Assembly: GCA_021781745.1 (NCBI GenBank)
Contig: JAJXWH010000027.1
Location: 1 to 64,000, forward strand
Length of the DNA stretch: 64,000 nt
Reading direction: 5' to 3'
DNA from: Bacillota bacterium
Lineage (GTDB): Bacteria > Bacillota > Clostridia > Clostridiales > Clostridiaceae
Positions 45,260-53,813 of the stretch are shown one piece after another (the first letter of the stretch is position 1; every line of letters begins with the position of its first letter). The notes beneath the pieces were generated by a model. The model made no database searches, was not told where the DNA came from, and worked only from the letters and a program-made list of their open reading frames with translations. The position numbers were made by a program, and so were the translations under genes.

Positions 45260-46222
45260 ATGAAAGTAAGACTTGGATATGTTGCAATTTCTATGAGGCT
45301 GGGTAAGAAAATTACTAGCTCTAGTACAATAACATTTACAAATTATAGTAAGATAATTAACGAAAAAGGTAAATTAGATAAGCTAAAAAGTATTACTCTG
45401 ACTAATTTAAATGACTTAGAGAAGATACTTAAATATAACGTAGATAATGAAATTCACTTTTATAGGATAACATCTGCGTTAATTCCTTTAGTTACACATC
45501 CAGAAGTGGGATATTGGGGACACAGGGAAATATTTAAAAAAGATTTTGAACATTTAGGGAAAATAATAAAGGAATATAATATGAGGGTAGATACGCACCC
45601 TGATCAGTTTAATGTTATAAATAGCACCAATGATGAGGTAATAGAAAATACAATACAAAATTTAATGAGACAAGTGGAATGGTTTAAAGACTTAAATTAT
45701 TCAGATGGAAAAATGGTTTTGCATGTTGGAGGTGCAACTGGAGGAAAAGAAGAAGGACTAAAAAGGTTTATAGATAATTTTAAAAGATTCCCAAAGGAAA
45801 TAACGTCAAAAATAATAATCGAAAATGATGATAAAACCTATACAGTAAAAGAAGTATTGAGTTTATGTGAAATATTAAATACTCCAATGGTTTTAGATGT
45901 ACATCATCATAATTGTAATAATAATGGTGAAAATATTGAAGACTTATTACAAGATATTTTTAATACTTGGAATAAAGAAAGTTTACCACCCAAAATACAT
46001 TTTTCAACGCCAAGAGACCATGAAAAAGATAAAAAACATGCTGACTATATAGATGCAAAGGATTTTATAGAGTTTTTAGAGAAAGCCAAAATGGTGAATA
46101 TGGATTTTGATGTGATGTTAGAATGCAAACAAAAAGATGACGCATTATTTCAGTTAGTAAGCGATATAAAAAATATAAGACCACAATATAAATGGATTGA
46201 TAATTCTAGTTTTGAAATTTAA
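45260..46222 (+). CDS. uvsE: UV damage endonuclease UvsE
   Basis: A 320-residue TIM-barrel repair enzyme that nicks DNA 5' to UV photoproducts, giving a light-independent alternative to nucleotide excision repair. Family features: RLGYVAISMRLGK at the N-terminus, HFYRITSALIPLVTHPE (about 74-90), MRVDTHPDQFNVINS (about 113-127), KMVLHVGGATGGKEEG (about 153), IIENDDKTYT (about 191) and LDVHHHNCNN (about 213), which supply the metal ligands. A CAAAGGAGG site precedes the ATG. Monocistronic. Spore formers commonly keep it for UV protection. Confidence 0.93.
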   Translation: MKVRLGYVAISMRLGKKITSSSTITFTNYSKIINEKGKLDKLKSITLTNLNDLEKILKYNVDNEIHFYRITSALIPLVTHPEVGYWGHREIFKKDFEHLGKIIKEYNMRVDTHPDQFNVINSTNDEVIENTIQNLMRQVEWFKDLNYSDGKMVLHVGGATGGKEEGLKRFIDNFKRFPKEITSKIIIENDDKTYTVKEVLSLCEILNTPMVLDVHHHNCNNNGENIEDLLQDIFNTWNKESLPPKIHFSTPRDHEKDKKHADYIDAKDFIEFLEKAKMVNMDFDVMLECKQKDDALFQLVSDIKNIRPQYKWIDNSSFEI

Positions 46223-46232
46223 AAAATAATAC

Positions 46233-46288
46233 ATAGTAATTATTTAAAATATAATAAATTTATATTTTCAAATAATTACTATTTTTTA
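46233..46288 (+). terminator. intrinsic terminator after uvsE
   Basis: Perfect 13-bp stem ATAGTAATTATTT / AAATAATTACTAT followed by TTTTTA. Confidence 0.75.
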
Positions 46289-46457
46289 TAGAGAGATTTA
46301 TAGTTTACTAAAATTAATTCTGTTATATAATTAATATATATTGATTATGTAAATATTAAATGGAAAGGTGGTGAAATCCAGCTTTAGAGTTAATAGAATA
46401 ATATTATTAAAAATTTGTGTATATGGAAATTCATATGAGGAAAGAAGGAATTTGTTG

Positions 46458-47483
46458 ATGAAGAAATTTATTAAGAATTTAGTTGTAGCATTAATAATAA
46501 TATCAGCAATAGGTGGACAACCTGTATTAGCAGCAGATTATGATTTAAACACATATGTATTCAATAACTTAGAAAATTGGGATACGGAATTTGAAATTCC
46601 TTATTACAAATCTGATGTAATGGATGTCGTGCGAGACATTGCAAAAAAAGATGATTATTTAAGTGTGTCATTGAAAAAAATGATTTACAGCAGAGTGGGG
46701 GATGAAGCGACCTTAACTGTGACGTATACTACTACTAAAGAGCAGGAGGAATACATTAATAAAGAATTAACGAGAGTAATTAATTCATTGATTACAAATA
46801 ATATGAGCAATTTTGACAAAGTTAAAGTTATAAATAAATACTTAATGGATAGATATGACTATGATTATACTTTTGCATCGAATAATGCATATACTGCATT
46901 AACAACTGGGAAAACTGCATGTGAAGGTTATGCTATGACAGCATATAAAATGCTAAATATGGCCGGAATAGAAAATAAGATTGTTATTGGAAAGTTAAAT
47001 GGAATTGGACATGCTTGGAATATGGTTAAGTTAAATAATAAGTGGTATCAATTGGATATTACAAACAACGATGTATTGGATTCAAATGAATTTTTTCTAA
47101 CCGATGATAATACATTAAAGCAGGAAGGATTTTCTTGGGAAACTGCTGATTACCCAGTGTGTGATGAAAAATATGACTTAACAAGTAATAGTGATACATT
47201 ATCAGGCGGAGATGTAGGGATAAATTATAAATCAAATGTTGACGGTAAGTGGTATTTTACTAATAACGCTTGGTATTTTCTAAGAGAAGTTGGTGTTTAT
47301 GCGACAGGATGGACAATGATTGATAATAATTGGTATTACTTGGGGAATGATGGAGCCATGAAAACAGGATGGATATTATCCAATGATAAATGGTATTATT
47401 GTTACCCTGTTACTGGTGCAATGGCGGTAAATACTATTATTAATGGTTATAGGGTTGATGCAAGTGGTGCATGGGTAGCATAA
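46458..47483 (+). CDS. secreted transglutaminase-like protein with choline-binding repeats
   Basis: A 341-residue exported protein. The signal peptide (KKFIKNLVVALIIISAIGG, cleavage near VLAA) begins at the ATG at 46458, preceded by AAGGAA; a longer in-frame reading from GTG 46368 would bury the signal. The transglutaminase-like domain has the triad in GKTACEGYAMTAYKML (Cys), GIGHAWNMVKL (His) and QLDITNND (Asp). The C-terminal 90 residues hold about three cell-wall/choline-binding repeats (GKWYFTNNAWYFL, GWTMIDNNWYYLGNDGAM, GWILSNDKWYYC). It probably acts on the cell surface as a protease or amidase. Monocistronic. Confidence 0.88.
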   Translation: MKKFIKNLVVALIIISAIGGQPVLAADYDLNTYVFNNLENWDTEFEIPYYKSDVMDVVRDIAKKDDYLSVSLKKMIYSRVGDEATLTVTYTTTKEQEEYINKELTRVINSLITNNMSNFDKVKVINKYLMDRYDYDYTFASNNAYTALTTGKTACEGYAMTAYKMLNMAGIENKIVIGKLNGIGHAWNMVKLNNKWYQLDITNNDVLDSNEFFLTDDNTLKQEGFSWETADYPVCDEKYDLTSNSDTLSGGDVGINYKSNVDGKWYFTNNAWYFLREVGVYATGWTMIDNNWYYLGNDGAMKTGWILSNDKWYYCYPVTGAMAVNTIINGYRVDASGAWVA

Positions 47484-47498
47484 AATATGTATTACATA

Positions 47499-47527
47499 TT
47501 GACAAAAGTAAAATTATTCAATATAAT
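47499..47527 (+). promoter_or_regulatory. consensus promoter TTGACA-N17-TATAAT for tyrS
   Basis: Perfect sigma-A -35 and -10 hexamers with a 17-bp spacer, giving a start near 47534 at the head of the T-box leader. Confidence 0.8.
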
Positions 47528-47533
47528 TTAAAC

Positions 47534-47879
47534 AATTTAATATTTATCCCATATAAAGTATATATTCTGTATTTTTTGAAGATGGGATTTTCAATAAAAG
47601 CAATGAAAAGAATAAGTAAAAATTAGATTAACCAAACAGAAAGTTACCGGGTGATGAGAGGTGCATGGAAACTAATTTTGAATACATCTTAGAGCTTCAA
47701 GCTGAAAAAGAATTATCTGGAGTAGGTGATGACGGAACCCTGCACCCGTTATAGTGCTAAAGTATAACCAAGTTTCTTGGCGTACTTGAAGAGGTTAATC
47801 GTGTGAGCGATTAATGAAGTTAAGGTGGTAACACGAGAGTATACTCTTGTCCTTTATGTTTAAAGGGCAAGAGTTTTTT
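47534..47879 (+). promoter_or_regulatory. T-box leader (tRNA-sensing riboswitch) of tyrS
   Basis: A 345-nt leader ending in a classical T-box: the sequence AAGGTGGTAACACG (47822-47835), with UGGU to pair the tRNA acceptor end, and a stem-III-like hairpin TTAATCG / CGATTAA just upstream. The AAGG and ACACGAGAG elements can pair with the left strand of the terminator, so terminator and antiterminator are mutually exclusive. A UAC (Tyr) triplet at 47683-47685 is a candidate specifier, but I could not fold stem I well enough to confirm that it sits in the specifier loop. Confidence 0.88.
47844..47879 (+). terminator. T-box regulated terminator
   Basis: 12-bp stem CTCTTGTCCTTT / AAAGGGCAAGAG (one G-U pair), six-base loop, TTTTTT tail, 62 bp before the tyrS start. 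Confidence 0.9.
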
Positions 47880-47941
47880 GTTGTATATTTATTCTTATTG
47901 AGCTTGCTTATATTAAAAATATTACGTAAGGAGTTAAGAAA

Positions 47942-49153
47942 ATGAAAAAGACTGTTGATGAACAAATTGAAATTATTAAAAAGGGGGCTGCTGAAATTGT
48001 TAATATTGATGAGTTAAGAGAAAAGCTCCTTAAATCAGAAAGGGAGAATAGACCTTTAAGAATTAAATTAGGACTTGATCCAACAGCACCAGATATTCAC
48101 TTAGGTCATGCTGTTGTATTAAGGAAAATTAAGCAAATGCAGGATTTAGGCCATAAAGCAATTATAATAATTGGAGATTTTACTGGTAAAATAGGTGATC
48201 CTACAGGTAAATCTAAAACAAGAAGGCCATTAACACAGGAACAAGTATTGGAAAATGCATTAACTTATAAGAGACAGATATTTAAGGTGTTGGATAAAGA
48301 AAAAACTGAAATAAGATTTAATAGTGAATGGTTATCAAAATTAAACTTTGAAGAAGTACTAAAGTTAGCAGCAACTACTACAGTTGCAAGAATGTTGGAA
48401 AGGGATGACTTTAAGAAACGTTACAATAGCAATACACCAATAGGTATTCATGAATTTTTTTACCCATTAATGCAAGGCTACGATTCTGTTGCATTAAACG
48501 CAGATATAGAATTAGGAGGAACAGATCAAACTTTTAATATTCTTATGGGAAGAACATTGCAAAAAAATAAAGGCATGGACCAGCAAATAGCTATACTTAT
48601 GCCCATACTAGAAGGTTTAGATGGAGTAGAAAAAATGAGCAAAAGCTTAGGAAATTATATTGGAATTCAAGAAGAATCAGAAATAATGTTCAAAAAAGTA
48701 ATGGAGATTCCAGATAATCTTATTATAAGATACTTTGAATTAGCTACAGATGAACATCCAAACAGGATAGAAGAAGTTAAAGAAGATTTAAGGAATGGAA
48801 AAAATCCAAGAGATGTTAAGCTTGAGCTAGCAAAAATAATTACAAGTTTATATCATACAGATGAAGAAACCAAGGCTGCGATGAAATATTTTGAAGATGT
48901 ATTTATGAAAGGGAATTTACCAGACACAATGCCTGAAATAATTGTTCCAATAGAATGCAGTACTTTAAGAGAAATAGGGAAAATTCTAGTGAAAAACAAT
49001 TTCGTATCATCAGCTAATGAGCTTAAAAGACTTGCAAATCAAGGCGGGGTATATATAAATAATAAAAAAGTTACTGATTTTGAAAACACATCTATAGTCC
49101 ATGAAGATATTATAAGACTAGGCAAGAAGAAATTTGTCAAAGTAATTAAATAA
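47942..49153 (+). CDS. tyrS: tyrosyl-tRNA synthetase
   Basis: A 403-residue class Ic aminoacyl-tRNA synthetase that charges tRNA-Tyr. The HIGH motif appears as HLGH in DPTAPDIHLGHAVVLRKI (about residue 51), GDFTGKIGDPTGKS follows, and KMSKSLGNYIG is the KMSKS loop (about 231). The C-terminal 65 residues form an S4-type RNA-binding domain (FVSSANELKRLANQGGVYIN). The N-terminus is of the TyrZ-like group. A GTAAGGAG site precedes the ATG. Expression is governed by the upstream T-box. A repeat element begins 27 bp after the stop. Confidence 0.96.
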   Translation: MKKTVDEQIEIIKKGAAEIVNIDELREKLLKSERENRPLRIKLGLDPTAPDIHLGHAVVLRKIKQMQDLGHKAIIIIGDFTGKIGDPTGKSKTRRPLTQEQVLENALTYKRQIFKVLDKEKTEIRFNSEWLSKLNFEEVLKLAATTTVARMLERDDFKKRYNSNTPIGIHEFFYPLMQGYDSVALNADIELGGTDQTFNILMGRTLQKNKGMDQQIAILMPILEGLDGVEKMSKSLGNYIGIQEESEIMFKKVMEIPDNLIIRYFELATDEHPNRIEEVKEDLRNGKNPRDVKLELAKIITSLYHTDEETKAAMKYFEDVFMKGNLPDTMPEIIVPIECSTLREIGKILVKNNFVSSANELKRLANQGGVYINNKKVTDFENTSIVHEDIIRLGKKKFVKVIK

Positions 49154-49179
49154 ATATTTGTGAATTAAATACCAGTATG

Positions 49180-49490
49180 TATAGATAAACAAATCATTTA
49201 TATCACTTACAGTTGAAAAATTTATATACAATATTTGCTACAATTAGTTGCATATCTGCACTAGAAATTAGAAACATTTTTGTGCCGTCAGCATTTGAAA
49301 ATAAGCTATTGAAGGTTCTTAATAGGTGGTTGTTCCATTTTAGCTTGTCACATTGAATAATGGGAACATGCTAAAATGGATGCAACCATCTATTTAGAAC
49401 CTTCTAGCGAAATTTTCATAGCTAGCGAAGCAACAATGTTTCTAATTTCGGTTGATTGCAAGTAAGTCTAGAATACGTGTTGTATATCAA
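49180..49490 (-). repeat. dispersed structured element, diverged copy D
   Basis: A diverged copy of the 311-bp element, entirely in reverse orientation to copies A and B: left end TATAGATAAACAA, core reading TTGTTCCATTTTAGCTTGTC as in the complement of A, right end close to the complement of A's left arm (AAGTAAGTCTAG, ACGTGTTGTATATC). The inner stem CCATTTTAGC / GCTAAAATGG keeps pairing by a compensatory change relative to CCACTTTAGC / GCTAAAGTGG. It fills the gap between tyrS and the convergent permease gene, ending next to that gene's stop codon. Confidence 0.75.
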
Positions 49491-49492
49491 TT

Positions 49493-50674
49493 TTAAGAAT
49501 CCTTGTGGTTATTCATGTAGCCATCGTACCAATTGTTGAATACAACTTTAAATGATGCTGCAATTGGGACAGCAATAAGCATACCTATTAATCCACCAGT
49601 ATCTCCACCAATTAAAATTGCAAGTATAATAAACACGGGATGAAGTCCAACACTATCGCCAACAATTTTAGGTGCTAAAAGATGACCATCAATTTGTTGA
49701 ACAATTAGCATAGCAATAATAGCATAAAGTGCTTTAATTGGCACACCGCTAAGCAAGCCCATTACTGAAGCAAGAACTGTACCGACAATTGGACCTACAT
49801 AAGGAATTAAGTTACAGATACCTGAAATAATTCCTATAACAAAGGCATAATCAATTCCGGCGATCGAAAGGGCTATAGTGGACATAACTCCAACAAAAAA
49901 CGCTTCTAGCAGTTGTCCATGAAGATATTTAGCAAAAGATTCATGAATTACTTTAAAGATATAATTAATTTTGCTGCCAATATTACTTTTTCTAAATATT
50001 AAATGATATAGCTTTATCCATAAACCGATAAAGTACTCAGAATCCTTTAAAAGATAAATACTAATTACGAAGGAAATAAAAAAGGTAACAACACTGCTTC
50101 CGATAGACATTATGTATGTTGTCATATTTCCAAAGTTATTTTTAATATAATTTTGCAGATAAATAACTCCGTCTATAATGTAAGGTTTAATATTATCAAG
50201 AAATGGACTATTAACTTTATCTAAACTATCTTTAATTGATTCAGTTGAAAAAGAATTATTACTTATATAGGAAGATATATGTTGAGTCATATTTGATATA
50301 GTTGTATTATTTGATAATTGCCCGCCAATCATAAAGTAAATTCCACAAAGCAACCCTAAGAAGATACCAATAATTAAAAGGTAAGCAAATATAATTGATA
50401 AAATCCTTCTTATTGATGGTCTTCCAATACGAAATAATTTATTTTTTTCTAAAAAATTCTCAATATTTCTAGTAATAGGATAAAAAAGGTATGCAAGAAT
50501 AATTCCTATAAGCAGTGGCTTTATTAAATCAATAAAATATTTAAGAGTACCAAATGTAGTTGTAAATAGTGTACCAATATTAAGAATGATTAAAAATGCT
50601 ACATATATTGTTACAGCTGTAATTGTCACATAAATTGAGTATTTAAATAGTTTTTTATCAAATTCAATTTTCAT
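49493..50674 (-). CDS. AI-2E family transporter (PerM-like permease)
   Basis: A 393-residue membrane protein of the AI-2E/UPF0118 family with about eight hydrophobic segments. The long non-membrane region (about residues 110-180) and the conserved C-terminal half (LLEAFFVGVMSTIALSIAGI, GICNLIPYVGPIVGTVLASV, DGHLLAPKIVGDSVGLHPVF) are typical. Family members export signals, indole or sodium/protons; the cargo here is unknown. The start ATG follows an AAGGAGACAG site. Its stop codon touches repeat copy D, so its 3' end lies in the element. Confidence 0.88.
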   Translation of the reverse strand: MKIEFDKKLFKYSIYVTITAVTIYVAFLIILNIGTLFTTTFGTLKYFIDLIKPLLIGIILAYLFYPITRNIENFLEKNKLFRIGRPSIRRILSIIFAYLLIIGIFLGLLCGIYFMIGGQLSNNTTISNMTQHISSYISNNSFSTESIKDSLDKVNSPFLDNIKPYIIDGVIYLQNYIKNNFGNMTTYIMSIGSSVVTFFISFVISIYLLKDSEYFIGLWIKLYHLIFRKSNIGSKINYIFKVIHESFAKYLHGQLLEAFFVGVMSTIALSIAGIDYAFVIGIISGICNLIPYVGPIVGTVLASVMGLLSGVPIKALYAIIAMLIVQQIDGHLLAPKIVGDSVGLHPVFIILAILIGGDTGGLIGMLIAVPIAASFKVVFNNWYDGYMNNHKDS

Positions 50675-50958
50675 ATAATAATGCTGTCTCCTTAATTTTT
50701 TACGTATTATATAATTTAACTAATAGTATTTAAATTATATCACATTATTAAACAAAAATTTCTATTAATATATTTTCTAATACAGAATTTTTATTATTTT
50801 CCTTTTATGCGTTAGATATACTTGCCTTATCTATAGTCGAGAAATTTATTTAGAACATACTAAAAGCGCTAGTAAATTTATGGTTATATAATAATATTAT
50901 TTAAAGTATATTTAAATAATATTATAAATGGAATGGGATCAAAAGGGGGAAGAGTTTA

Positions 50959-51486
50959 GTGTATAGTGAGAATGATACATTTAGTGATCTAAATGTAGAT
51001 AGGGAATCGAGTGCTCAGGTTTGCAAGAATAGTGTTAGTGTAAAGAATGAGGAAAGAAGATATTCAAAGCAAGAGATAGACAGCATATTAAGAGAAGGTT
51101 TAGAAGATTTAATCACAAAATTAGAAAAAGTGATAAAAGTAAAGTTTGCAAATTATAACTTGAAAGCTGAGTATAATAAGTACATTTCTAATTGGAATGA
51201 AGTACTATGTAGTATTAAAATTAATGGAAGGTTTATAAATTTAAAGCTTTCAAATGATTATATTTGCAATAATTCTACGCAGATAAGTTCGGTTTATATT
51301 ACATTATTTGGTAGTTGTAAAAAATGTGCTTTCATAGAATGTATTAAGAGAATTAAGCAAGAGTATGAATTTATAGATCATACTTATGCACATGTACCTG
51401 TAGGTGAAAGTGAACTATATTTTAAAATGTTAGATAAGAACAAAATTATAAATTATGTAGTTTCTGAAATAGAAAAGATTATTTAA
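50959..51486 (+). CDS. hypothetical protein, 175 aa
   Basis: Not recognised. The start is a GTG preceded by AAAGGGGGAAGAG. A polar, Ser/Asp/Glu-rich N-terminus is followed by a coiled-coil-like helix (SKQEIDSILREGLEDLITKL, about residues 36-55) and a mixed alpha/beta C-terminal part with cysteines in FGSCKKCAFIECIK (about 117-130). That CxxC-x4-C group could bind a metal. No membrane segment or signal. It is monocistronic with a hairpin terminator 127 bp downstream. Confidence 0.65.
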   Translation: MYSENDTFSDLNVDRESSAQVCKNSVSVKNEERRYSKQEIDSILREGLEDLITKLEKVIKVKFANYNLKAEYNKYISNWNEVLCSIKINGRFINLKLSNDYICNNSTQISSVYITLFGSCKKCAFIECIKRIKQEYEFIDHTYAHVPVGESELYFKMLDKNKIINYVVSEIEKII

Positions 51487-51900
51487 AATATAAATGTAAA
51501 AGGTATATTAAAGTTATGTTAATGTAATCAAATTCCTTAATTATAATGTTATAATTTATATGTAGAAGAAATTTTTTTAATCTCAAGCTATTATTAAAGC
51601 CCCAACAAAAAGATGCAGTCATTAATTTGACCGCATTTTTTTGCTTATAATTATCTTAGGAGATATAGATTAAATTTAATAGTATTAGATAAATATAGAC
51701 TAAATACTATTAGTTAATGATTTGAGATTTCATCAGTTATAATAATTGACATATTTTATATTAATTATACAATTAAATACTGAAATAATTTTTATTGGTA
51801 TTTACTTATCAAATTAGATGACGAAAAAATGAGATATGTATTTACAGAAAATAAACATAACATCGCCAGGTTTGTAATAAAATTAATTGAGGTGATGTAA
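51487..51900. other. 414-bp intergenic region
   Basis: Apart from the terminator at 51613-51642 I see no gene or element. It is AT-rich, with a GAGGTGATG ribosome binding site at its right end for the next gene. Confidence 0.4.
51613..51642 (+). terminator. intrinsic terminator
   Basis: Stem ATGCAGTC / GACCGCAT with one A-C mismatch and nine-base loop, then a run of seven T residues. Confidence 0.65.
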
Positions 51901-52194
51901 ATGGTTGCACTAATTGAGGCATACAGTACAAAAGATGGACTTATTTTATTTGGAAACAACAAAAATATAATTGGTAATGTTGTTTCAGCAGAAATAAAGG
52001 GGCCACATTACTACGAAAAGGAACTTATTTTAAAAAATGAGGAGGGAAGTAAATTTATTTTTAAAGGTGGTTGTTTTTCAGCAGGGTATGGAGGAGATGG
52101 TCCAAATGGAACTTATGCTGTGCTAAGAGAGTTGGAGTTTGATATAAGTAAAGAGTTTATTTATGAGAATGAAAATTTTAAAATAGAAAAATAA
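51901..52194 (+). CDS. hypothetical protein, 97 aa
   Basis: Not recognised. A small soluble, mostly beta-strand protein with a Gly-rich turn GGCFSAGYGGDGPNGTYAVL (about residues 57-76). A GAGGTGATGTAA ribosome binding site precedes the ATG, and a perfect hairpin terminator follows 2 bp after the stop, so it is a compact single-gene unit. No neighbour suggests a function. Confidence 0.65.
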   Translation: MVALIEAYSTKDGLILFGNNKNIIGNVVSAEIKGPHYYEKELILKNEEGSKFIFKGGCFSAGYGGDGPNGTYAVLRELEFDISKEFIYENENFKIEK

Positions 52195-52196
52195 TT

Positions 52197-52230
52197 AAAG
52201 AGAGCTAAGAAAGCTCTCTTTAATTCATTT
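52197..52230 (+). terminator. intrinsic terminator after the 97-aa gene
   Basis: Perfect 10-bp stem AAAGAGAGCT / AGCTCTCTTT with a five-base loop and T-rich tail. Confidence 0.75.
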
Positions 52231-52296
52231 TATATAGCACATAATTATGATTTCTTGTCATAGTGTTCTTTTTAATATACATGCTACTTGAGTCTA

Positions 52297-53532
52297 TTAT
52301 TTATAGGATTTGAAGAAATTGCAGAATAATTTGATAACTGTATTTTTTTCATTATTACAATATAAATCTGTAATTTTTTCAAAGCTGCATCTTTTATTAT
52401 ATAATGCTTTTACAATTCGGTGAAGTGGTGAATTCTTTGAATAATTACTCAAAGGATATCCATTAGTATCACGTTTAAGAGTTATATATTCAAAATCAAT
52501 ATATGGGTGATAAAATAAACTAGCTAATGTATCTTCATTTAAATTATTTATTCTATTAAGCATTTTTTCAATGCCTTTTTTCTCTTCAACGTAACCTAAA
52601 GGAGTAGGAACATATATAGTTCTGTGATTCCTAGGACTTTTAACTATTTTCTCTCCCCATATGCCCACATAGGCTTCGTAAATTATATCAAAATATTGTT
52701 CAAAGATGCTTTGTTGAAATTCAGTAGCAGCATAATGAGGACTCTCAAAAAATTTAACAGGTAATTCCAATTTCTTTGCTGTATTAATAGCAGCTTCAAT
52801 TCTTTTTCTTACACTCTTTTCGTCATTATTCCGCACTTTATTAAACTCAGTACCATCTCCACTTACCTCATAACCATACTGATGAGTATAGCCGTGTAAA
52901 CCAATCAGCCCATTTCTATTCAGTAAATACTCAATTGTGAAAAGAAAGTTTGCATTGGGCATGCTATAATCTTTAGATATATCATTGTCAATGCCGTTTT
53001 TGTGGTCAATAAATCTTGGTATCCATGCTATATGAAAAGGGGCACCAGCTGAGAACATATAATCTGAAATTACTCTCAATTTCTCCAGATTGTCAGAATC
53101 CAAATAGACTTTATTTGCCGTTATATCCTCAAATCGAATTAGAGCAACTCTTCTATGAGGATTGGTACAGAATTTACACTTATCTATATCCCAATAGAGG
53201 GAAATAGATTTGCTATTATAATCCCATCGGGATTTAACATTAAACATTCTGCACAGATCAAATAATGATAAATATAATGTATTATTAACTATAGCAAATT
53301 TATACGTATTGGCTTCATAATTTATACATATTGGAGAGTTCTCTTTAAATATTATATTTATTTTACTTTTTTTAATACTAAACTTACCTTTTAGCTGATA
53401 AATAAATTCAAATATGGGTAGAAAATAACGATTAATATCTCGATATATTGGATTAATGAAATTTAATGATTTCCCTTCAAAAGTGATTTTTAAATTATTA
53501 TCTGCTAAAAATAACTGTTTATCATAAACCAT
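52297..53532 (-). CDS. DUF2334 polysaccharide deacetylase-like protein
   Basis: A 411-residue protein. The first 125 residues look like a copper-amine-oxidase N-terminal-type beta domain (KITFEGKSLNFINPIYR, LYLSLFDLCRMFNVKSRWDY), which usually sits on the cell surface. From about residue 130 comes a DUF2334 domain, a relative of NodB deacetylases: VALIRFEDITA (metal Asp position), LIGLHGYTHQYG (His motif, about 211) and FESPHYAAT. No signal peptide is evident at the predicted N-terminus, odd for such a surface domain; the ribosome binding site is weak, so the start may be mis-set. Substrate unknown. Confidence 0.78.
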   Translation of the reverse strand: MVYDKQLFLADNNLKITFEGKSLNFINPIYRDINRYFLPIFEFIYQLKGKFSIKKSKINIIFKENSPICINYEANTYKFAIVNNTLYLSLFDLCRMFNVKSRWDYNSKSISLYWDIDKCKFCTNPHRRVALIRFEDITANKVYLDSDNLEKLRVISDYMFSAGAPFHIAWIPRFIDHKNGIDNDISKDYSMPNANFLFTIEYLLNRNGLIGLHGYTHQYGYEVSGDGTEFNKVRNNDEKSVRKRIEAAINTAKKLELPVKFFESPHYAATEFQQSIFEQYFDIIYEAYVGIWGEKIVKSPRNHRTIYVPTPLGYVEEKKGIEKMLNRINNLNEDTLASLFYHPYIDFEYITLKRDTNGYPLSNYSKNSPLHRIVKALYNKRCSFEKITDLYCNNEKNTVIKLFCNFFKSYK

Positions 53533-53813
53533 ATTATCTCTGTTCTCTTACTTAATATTGTTCTATACTTTTAAAATATGTTTTGAAATTTTTAATGGTC
53601 AATATATACAATCTTTCATAAAATTTATTATTATGTTACAATTTTTATAACGCTCTGACATGTTGCTGCTTCTTAGTATTGATTGTTTACCATTTTGAGG
53701 ATAGAGCAGAAAATTTGCAAGAGGTTTCTTATTTGTAATATACTAGTAAATTCAACTAATATTAAGAGTTAATTTAAATATGGCTTATTATTAAAATAAG
53801 GATAGTGATATAT

